Positions 41,453-46,126 of a stretch of DNA of 46,126 nucleotides are shown here, piece by piece. Position numbers and translations under genes: made by a program. Numbering within the stretch: the first letter of the stretch is position 1; the number at the start of each line of letters is the position of its first letter. The notes beneath the pieces are model-generated. The model was not told the DNA's origin and made no database searches. It saw only the letters and a program-made list of their open reading frames with translations. This stretch comes from Anaerolineae bacterium (GTDB lineage Bacteria; Chloroflexota; Anaerolineae; Aggregatilineales; Phototrophicaceae): assembly GCA_022823165.1 (NCBI GenBank), contig JAJDXR010000027.1, forward strand, positions 1 to 46,126. Direction: 5' to 3'.

Positions 41453-42250
41453 TCAGTCCAAGCCCCACAGTTCCATGCGCGCCAGGATCTTCTGCAGCGC
41501 GGCATGGCGTTTGCAGCGTTCGGCCGCGGGCAGGCGATTCCACTTGCGGCGCGTCATTTCGCGGTCGATACGGCGCAGGTTACGCTCGAAGGGCGTCTCT
41601 TCCAGCGCCGCCTCGGCGGGCGAGGCTTTCATTTCCTGGCGCATTTCCTGGCGCAGCCGGCTGATGGACCAGGGACGAGAATCGCCAGCGCTGTCGCCGG
41701 CGGCCGCCCGCTGCAGCCAATGCCGCTGCCGGGCCGGCTGCAACTGCGCCACCAGCTTATGGTGCCCAAATGACAATTTCTCGGTACGTACCGAAAAGTC
41801 GACCTGCCGCGCCACATAGCGATAGTCGTAAAGCGTCTTCACTTGCAGGCCGAGCTCGGCGGCGATGGCTTCGTGCTGGCCCCAGCGCTTGTCCTCGCCC
41901 TGAAGCAGCCAGTCGCCAATCAGCCATTGCATTGAGCGGTCAAAGCGGAAGAGCAACTGGCCCAGCCGCTCCCAGTCGGCGCGCTGGCTGGACAAAGCCT
42001 TGGGATCCAGGCCGACCTCGGTTAAACGATAGTCGAAAGCCAGCAGCGATCCATCGGCCGTCATGGCGACCCCATCCGCCGCCGAACCCGCCCGGCTGAG
42101 ATGGTCGTGATCGCCAAACCAGCGGCTGAGCATTTCGCTTTCCGCGCTACCAAAGGTCGCCCGCGCCACCTCGTCGTAGCTGACGCCGGGCAGCCGCTTC
42201 AGCGCGGGCAGCGCGCGTTTGGAACGATCACGATCGTGTTGACGCGACAT
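41453..42250 (-). CDS. DNA-binding-like partner of ParA (not canonical ParB)
   Basis: This 265-residue protein is encoded immediately after a ParA ATPase with a 23-base overlap. It does not show the ParB nuclease-like boxes (no GERRxxA box). A helix-turn-helix-like region is AIAAELGLQVKTLYDYRYVA. The segment FDYRLTEVGLDPKALSSQRA occurs earlier, and a basic helical tail (RRIDREMTRRKWNRLPAAER) ends the protein. By position it is the probable DNA- or cargo-binding partner of the ATPase. Its start at 42250 (MSRQHDRDRSKRALPALKRL) is taken because longer frames overlap parA heavily. Confidence 0.6.
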   Translation of the reverse strand: MSRQHDRDRSKRALPALKRLPGVSYDEVARATFGSAESEMLSRWFGDHDHLSRAGSAADGVAMTADGSLLAFDYRLTEVGLDPKALSSQRADWERLGQLLFRFDRSMQWLIGDWLLQGEDKRWGQHEAIAAELGLQVKTLYDYRYVARQVDFSVRTEKLSFGHHKLVAQLQPARQRHWLQRAAAGDSAGDSRPWSISRLRQEMRQEMKASPAEAALEETPFERNLRRIDREMTRRKWNRLPAAERCKRHAALQKILARMELWGLD

Positions 42251-43031
42251 AGCTGATTGCCTCCAGGAATTGCTTGACAAGAACCCAGCCCTGCCGCGCG
42301 GCGGGCGACGAAGGCGCGTAATTCCAGATTGTACGATGAACCCGGCTGCTCTCGGTCCAGACGGTGGACTGCGCAATCTCCCTCCATACCCGATCGCCGT
42401 AAGTCTCCTTGAGCTCCGCCAGGTTTTCGCGATGTTCCAGTGTGCGCCCGCGATACATGGTGGGAACGATGCCCAGGTTCTTGATGGGAGCGAAGTTAAA
42501 TTGCCGGCGGTAGCGCTCGTTTTCTTGGCGATGGTGGAAGCTGTTCTGCAAGCCGCGGAAGCTCAGGTATTCGCATTGGGTCGGATACAAGATGGCGTCG
42601 GTCGCCATGTAGACGGCGCCGTGCAGCAGCGAAGGCGTGGGCGAAGAATCGACGATGATGAAGTCGATGGAGCCTTCCAGCTCGGCGAAGCGCCGGGCAA
42701 TCGCCAGCGCGTCGGCGGAATTGCTGGCGATGCTCTGCGTCTCGATATTGGACGGCAGCAGAAATAGCTGGCCCTTGACCCGTCGGTTGGGATATTCGTA
42801 GATTTCCGGATTCACATAGCGCAGGACGTTTCGGAAGGCTTGCTCGCGAACAATTAAATCATACAGGCCGGGCGCTTGCGCGAAGCCCATCGTCTCGGTC
42901 AAGGAGCCTTGGGCATCGGCGTCAACAGCGAGGACGCGCAAGCCGATGACCGCCAAGCCGGCCGCCAGATGAAATGAAAGCGTCGTTTTGCCGACCCCGC
43001 CTTTTTCGTTCAGCAGCGTGACGATGCGCAT
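42228..43031 (-). CDS. parA: ParA-family Walker ATPase
   Basis: This 267-residue ATPase has the deviant Walker A K10-G-G-V-G-K-T-T17 in LLNEKGGVGKTTLSFHLAAG, the following VLAVDADAQGSLTETMGF, and the Walker B-like FIIVDSSPTPSLLHGAVYMA. The middle FNFAPIKNLGIVPTMYRGRT is also typical of ParA/Soj proteins. It acts by ATP-dependent dimerisation on DNA for partitioning or positioning. The C-terminal WKEIAQSTVWTESS-like region is not diagnostic. A promoter candidate (TTGCAC, 17 bases, GATAAT) precedes it. Chromosomal or plasmid origin cannot be told from the window. Confidence 0.9.
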   Translation of the reverse strand: MRIVTLLNEKGGVGKTTLSFHLAAGLAVIGLRVLAVDADAQGSLTETMGFAQAPGLYDLIVREQAFRNVLRYVNPEIYEYPNRRVKGQLFLLPSNIETQSIASNSADALAIARRFAELEGSIDFIIVDSSPTPSLLHGAVYMATDAILYPTQCEYLSFRGLQNSFHHRQENERYRRQFNFAPIKNLGIVPTMYRGRTLEHRENLAELKETYGDRVWREIAQSTVWTESSRVHRTIWNYAPSSPAARQGWVLVKQFLEAISYVASTRS

Positions 43032-43078
43032 AATAAACGGATTCCCAGGCCAAGTGCAATTGAAACGCTGATAGTCAA

Positions 43079-43107
43079 ATTATCGGGGATAAAATCAGAC
43101 TGTGCAA
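43079..43107 (-). promoter_or_regulatory. Promoter of the parA operon
   Basis: On the minus strand TTGCAC (43102-43107) and GATAAT (43079-43084) are 17 bases apart. The -10 differs from the consensus in one base and the -35 in several. The predicted start is about 40 bases upstream of the ParA ATG. Confidence 0.4.
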
Positions 43108-43112
43108 ATGAT

Positions 43113-43124
43113 TCCAGCGCTGGA
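43113..43124. promoter_or_regulatory. 12-bp palindrome next to the parA promoter, possible parS-like site or operator
   Basis: TCCAGCGCTGGA is an exact palindrome six bases upstream of the -35 box. Partition systems often autoregulate through a site next to their promoter. It does not match the classical parS consensus (TGTTTCACGTGAAACA). Confidence 0.35.
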
Positions 43125-43161
43125 TCGCCGCTTTGCGCCGCCTCGGCAGCCGCCGGCGCGC

Positions 43162-43842
43162 TTAATAGGAAAGCATGATCTCGCTCAGCGCCTTTTTGCT
43201 GATGAGAGGGACTTTGGCGTCTTCCGCCGGGTAGCCGACCGGGATCAGCACGAAGGGGCGCTCGTTCGCCGGGCGCCCCAGGATTTCCGCCAGGAATTTC
43301 ATCGGGCTGGGTGTGTGCGTCAGAGTGGCCAATCCCGAGATATGCAGCGCGGCCAGCAGGAAACCCACGGCGATGCCGACCGATTCTTCGCTGTAATAGT
43401 GCCTGACGCGTTCGCCCTGGCCCTCGTCATTTTTGCGGATGCCGTAGGCTTGGCGAAAGACGACGATGACGCAGGGCGCGTCTTCGATATGGGGCTTGCG
43501 CCAGTCCGTGCCCAGGACCGCCAGCGCTTCCAGCCACTCGGGCGTCATGCGCCGCTGGTAGCTGTCCTTCTCTTCGGCTTCGGCAGCCAGCCGAATCTCG
43601 CGCTTCAGCGCCGGATCGCTGATGACCGCGAAAGTCCAGGGCTGCTGGTTGGCGCCGGACGGAGCCGAGCCGGCCACGCGGATGGCATTCTCAATCAGGC
43701 GGGCCGGCACGGGCTCGGACGAAAAGTGGCGTACGCTGCGCCGCTTGACCATGCGCCGCAAGAATTCCGCTGAACGCCGCTGCTGCTCCGCTTCATCAAG
43801 TCGCTCAAAATCGAGTGGCCCATAGACTGCTTGTGACGCCAT
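43162..43842 (-). CDS. Nitroreductase-family FMN oxidoreductase
   Basis: This 226-residue FMN-dependent oxidoreductase of the nitroreductase family has KRRSVRHFSSEPVPARLIEN (RRSVR motif that contacts the FMN phosphate) and AGSAPSGANQQPWTFAVISD (APSGANxQPW motif). The C-terminal half has GFLLAALHISGLATLTHTPS and VLIPVGYPAEDAKVPLI, typical of the iodotyrosine-deiodinase/BluB-like group. It reduces nitro or quinone compounds using NAD(P)H or acts in dehalogenation; no specific substrate can be read. It stands alone. Confidence 0.9.
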   Translation of the reverse strand: MASQAVYGPLDFERLDEAEQQRRSAEFLRRMVKRRSVRHFSSEPVPARLIENAIRVAGSAPSGANQQPWTFAVISDPALKREIRLAAEAEEKDSYQRRMTPEWLEALAVLGTDWRKPHIEDAPCVIVVFRQAYGIRKNDEGQGERVRHYYSEESVGIAVGFLLAALHISGLATLTHTPSPMKFLAEILGRPANERPFVLIPVGYPAEDAKVPLISKKALSEIMLSY

Positions 43843-43865
43843 ATCTCCCCTTCCCTTCAGTGCAG

Positions 43866-44702
43866 CTAAAGCTCGAATACGTCCAGGTCGGACGAACTGA
43901 GGACTTCGCCGGCGTAGTCGCTGCTGATTTCCGCGACCAGTTCCCCCGGTGTCAGCCCCCAGAACAGTTGATGATAGAGCAATAAGCGCCCGGGCCGAAT
44001 CTCATTGGCCAGAGCCGCCAGCTCCCGCGTCGAGGTATGTACGCGCGAATGGTAGGCGCGCCAGGCGGGGGGCCGATCGGGAAGCTGACGCGCCGAATAG
44101 ACCTCGTGGATGAGCAGGTCGCAGCCGCGCGCCCAATCCGCGAAGTCCGGCGTCGGCTTGGTATCGCCCGAGACGACGACGGTCCCGGCCGGCGTTGCGA
44201 ACTTGTAGCTGAAGGCGTCCAAATCACCATGATTCGCCGGCAGCGCCTGGACTTCAATGCGCTGGTCACGGTAGCGGAAGCCCGCGCCCAGTTCATGGGC
44301 TTGCGCCTGGTAGCCCAATTCGCTGCAGGGGTGGGCGCTTAGGTGCTCGCGGATATTCTCGGCATAGGCCAGTTGGATATGCGCCAGCATGCGCTCCAGC
44401 CCGGCCGGACCAAAGGCGTCCACAGGCGTCTCGCGCCCGTGAATCCAGGGCGTATAGAGCAGGTCAGGCAATCCCACCGTGTGATCGGCGTGCAGGTGGG
44501 TGAGGAAGAGCCGATCCAGATCGGTGGTATCCCAACTGATGAGTCCATGCGTCCGCGCCTGAACGACGCGCTGCACGACGCCGTGCCCGCAATCCACGAG
44601 ATAGGGCCGCCCGTCAACGGCGATTGCCAGCCCGGAGCTGACGCGGTCGGCTTCGGCATTGGGCGTGCCGCTGCCGAGTATAAGGACTTGCGCGCCGCTC
44701 AC
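43866..44702 (-). CDS. MBL-fold metallo-hydrolase (RNase Z-like)
   Basis: This protein of about 278 residues has the metal-binding motif FLTHLHADHTVGLPDLLYT (HxHxDH), a following metal His in PANHGDLDAFSYKF, and the Asp of VVSGDTKPTPDFADWARGCD. It ends with the late His of ARVLLYHQLF-like. It looks like the RNase Z/ElaC subgroup, though the exosite is not evident, so a small-molecule phosphodiesterase or sulfatase is possible. A GTG at 44702 overlaps the stop of the upstream esterase gene by four bases (GTGA); a GTG at 44711 is another candidate start. The two genes are coupled. Confidence 0.85.
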   Translation of the reverse strand: MSGAQVLILGSGTPNAEADRVSSGLAIAVDGRPYLVDCGHGVVQRVVQARTHGLISWDTTDLDRLFLTHLHADHTVGLPDLLYTPWIHGRETPVDAFGPAGLERMLAHIQLAYAENIREHLSAHPCSELGYQAQAHELGAGFRYRDQRIEVQALPANHGDLDAFSYKFATPAGTVVVSGDTKPTPDFADWARGCDLLIHEVYSARQLPDRPPAWRAYHSRVHTSTRELAALANEIRPGRLLLYHQLFWGLTPGELVAEISSDYAGEVLSSSDLDVFEL

Positions 44703-45664
44703 GACAGCCACAGTTCGCGCAGAAAGCGAATCTTCTCGACTTGATGCTGCGCGCCGCCGCCTTCGTGGTTGTTGAAGTAATACTCGCGGATGTCTTTTTG
44801 GCCGGGCACGTGATTGTAAGACGCGAAGACTGTCGATGGCGGGCAGACGGTGTCCATCAGCCCGACCGAGTAAAAAGCGCGCGCCGCCATGCGCGCGGCG
44901 AAGTTAAGCCCGTCAAAGTAACTCAGCGTAGTAAAGACATTCTCGATGCGGTCGCGATAATTCTGCAGGTAGCGGGCGATTTCGGGATAAGGTCCATCGG
45001 GCGTGATCTCAACGGCGCGGCGGAAATGCGACAGAAAGGGCACATCGGGCAGGCAGACGGCGACATCGGGCAGCAGCCCGGCGGCAATCGACAAACCGCC
45101 ACCCTGGCTGGCGCCAGCGACAGCGATCCGCTCGGGGTCGACGTCGGCGCGGCTGCGGATCGCTTCGACCGCGCGTACGCTGTCGCTGTAGAGCCGCCGG
45201 TAATAATAAGCCTGCGGATCGAGAATGCCCTGCGTCATCTTCCCGCTCACGGAGGGGTTGATGGCCGTGACGACATCGGGTGTATCGCCGCGGCGCGCGC
45301 TGCCCTGGCCGCGGGTGTCCATGACCAAGGTGGCGAAACCAGCCGCCGGGAAAGGCAGCCATTCGTGGGGATAACCGCGCCCGCCCGAATAGCCGATGAA
45401 TTGCACGACGCCGGGCAGAGGCCGCGCCGCCGCGCGCGGGCGCATATACCAGCCCTTGATGCGGTCGCCATTGTAGCCGGAAAAAGTGACATCGTAGACA
45501 TCAAGGGTCGAGAGGCCAAAGTCGGCCGGCTCGAAAACCGGGTTCAGTTCGCGCGAGCGGGTTTCAGCCAGGGTGTCGGCCCAAAACTGGTCAAAGTCCT
45601 CCGGCTCTTCGCGCGTTGGGCGATATTGGCGCATGGCGTCCAAGGGCATATCAAATAAGGGCAT
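44699..45664 (-). CDS. Acetyl-xylan-esterase/cephalosporin-C-deacetylase-like hydrolase (AXE1)
   Basis: This 321-residue alpha/beta hydrolase belongs to the AXE1/CE7 family, which removes acetyl groups from xylan oligomers and similar compounds. Signatures are VQFIGYSGGRGYPHEWLPFP, VMDTRGQGSARRGDTPD (the RGQG motif), AVAGASQGGGLSIAAG (nucleophile Ser about 186) and YFNNHEGGGAQHQVEKIRFL (catalytic His). The family's acid is expected in FYSVGLMDTVCPPSTVFASY. No signal peptide is seen, so it works inside the cell on imported acetylated oligosaccharides. This fits the xylose genes earlier in the window. Confidence 0.92.
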   Translation of the reverse strand: MPLFDMPLDAMRQYRPTREEPEDFDQFWADTLAETRSRELNPVFEPADFGLSTLDVYDVTFSGYNGDRIKGWYMRPRAAARPLPGVVQFIGYSGGRGYPHEWLPFPAAGFATLVMDTRGQGSARRGDTPDVVTAINPSVSGKMTQGILDPQAYYYRRLYSDSVRAVEAIRSRADVDPERIAVAGASQGGGLSIAAGLLPDVAVCLPDVPFLSHFRRAVEITPDGPYPEIARYLQNYRDRIENVFTTLSYFDGLNFAARMAARAFYSVGLMDTVCPPSTVFASYNHVPGQKDIREYYFNNHEGGGAQHQVEKIRFLRELWLS

Positions 45665-45750
45665 GGGCCGTCTCCTTGAGGTATTTCCGTATGAGCTGGA
45701 TTATAACGATGAACCGCCGCGAATCGACTGCGGGTTCGCGGTTGCTCGGG

Positions 45751-45823
45751 AGGAGTGTCTATCTTGGTGGATATTTCCTGAATCCCGAGCTTGGCACAAG
45801 ATAATTCACCAAAGAGACACAGA
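45751..45823. mobile_element. MITE-like element, copy 3, truncated
   Basis: The left 73 bases match the start of the 125-bp element (AGGAGTGTCTAT and on, with the first base altered), then similarity stops at CACAGA and unrelated sequence follows. The missing right end suggests deletion or replacement. It begins in the 462-base gene-free right end of the window (45665-46126). Confidence 0.65.
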
Positions 45824-45896
45824 AGTAAGTTCGAGTAAATCGTGCAAATCTCATCTCAAGAATCTTTTCTTTTACCACAGAAGTAAGTTCGAGTAA
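45818..45896. repeat. 21-bp direct repeat pair
   Basis: CACAGAAGTAAGTTCGAGTAA occurs at 45818-45838 and 45876-45896, 58 bases apart (quoted in two parts of at most 20: CACAGAAGTAAG and TTCGAGTAA). The first copy starts at the point where the truncated MITE copy loses similarity. It may mark a deletion or duplication endpoint. Confidence 0.6.
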
Positions 45897-45949
45897 GTAA
45901 TGAGAATATAGGTGCATCATCACAAAATAGCGATTTTTTGTGTTTGTGC

Positions 45950-45973
45950 GGGCGAGCCAAGGCTCGCCCCTAC
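45950..45973 (+). repeat. REP-like palindrome, right-end copy (arms GGGCGAGCC/GGCTCGCCC)
   Basis: Perfect nine-base arms, AA loop and CTAC tail, identical to the copy inside lutC. It lies in the gene-free right end. The rest of this stretch (45974-46126) shows nothing I can assign. Confidence 0.88.
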
Positions 45974-46126
45974 AACTTTCGACTTTATTTTGAACCCTGT
46001 AAGGCTTGTCCGGTACTGGTTCATGTTGATGCGTTTTTTCTACCCCACCCCCGACCGTCAGTGTCTACGCGGCACGGCCCCTTCCCGCCATCTCTATGGC
46101 GAGCATCCGACGAGTCAGGGAGGGGG

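Noticed and set aside
43113..43124. Classical parS site
   Set aside because: The 12-bp palindrome does not match the TGTTTCACGTGAAACA consensus, so it is listed only as a possible operator or unusual site.
6592..45973. CRISPR array
   Set aside because: The repeats are palindromes scattered singly or in pairs, without regular spacers or cas genes.
1..46126. tRNA or rRNA genes
   Set aside because: I scanned the gaps for cloverleaf-like sequence and conserved rRNA stretches and saw none; without a tool a short tRNA could be missed.

Overview
The window looks like a chromosomal stretch of a free-living, GC-rich heterotrophic bacterium, most likely a Chloroflexota member of the Anaerolineae type. 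That placement is inferred from gene style only: Gfo/Idh/MocA, sulfatase, LLM and MBL enzymes, an actinobacterial-type xylose isomerase, family-1 solute-binding proteins, and many short palindromic intergenic repeats. No rRNA, tRNA or phylogenetic marker was seen, so it remains tentative.

Layout: (1) 1-4064: the right end of an IS3-family element abuts and truncates a single-chain restriction-modification enzyme, which is translationally coupled to an unknown membrane protein. (2) 4225-8154: a GNAT acetyltransferase, then a minus-strand sugar ABC uptake operon (binding protein and two permeases, no ATPase). (3) 8261-12894: an alpha/beta hydrolase and a sulfatase (minus), then an LLM oxidoreductase and an MBL hydrolase (plus). 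(4) 12962-16089: a small anchored coiled-coil protein, then xylA-xylB (minus). (5) 16217-19033: lutABC for L-lactate oxidation (plus). (6) 19060-23980: a second sugar ABC operon ending in a Gfo/Idh/MocA dehydrogenase, again without an ATPase. (7) 24109-25689: an HNH endonuclease and a D-2-hydroxyacid dehydrogenase. (8) 25704-30702: an amino-sugar cluster of NagA, two SIS-domain proteins and a GH20 hexosaminidase. (9) 30722-35746: a HAD phosphatase, a frameshifted SH3 gene, a Xaa-Pro peptidase, an HTH protein of unknown role and a transglutaminase-like protein. (10) 35920-41441: a P5C-type aldehyde dehydrogenase, a TIGR04076 / SelA-like / amidohydrolase operon, and an SDR. (11) 41453-45664: a ParA ATPase with an unusual DNA-binding partner, a nitroreductase, and an MBL hydrolase coupled to an acetyl-xylan-esterase-like enzyme.

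Taken together the genes describe a polysaccharide scavenger. Secreted or cytosolic hydrolases (sulfatase, GH20, acetyl esterase) release sugars. Two ABC importers take them up, presumably sharing an ATPase encoded elsewhere. Xylose, N-acetylglucosamine and lactate are then fed into central metabolism.

The most unusual content lies between the genes. A family of about a dozen REP-like palindromes has co-varying arms and a constant CTAC tail. Pairs of these palindromes sit between the binding-protein gene and the first permease gene in both ABC operons, and one copy lies in frame inside lutC. There is also a 125-bp MITE-like element with 12-bp inverted ends (two full copies and one truncated), and a second element with TTGCCACCGAG ends.
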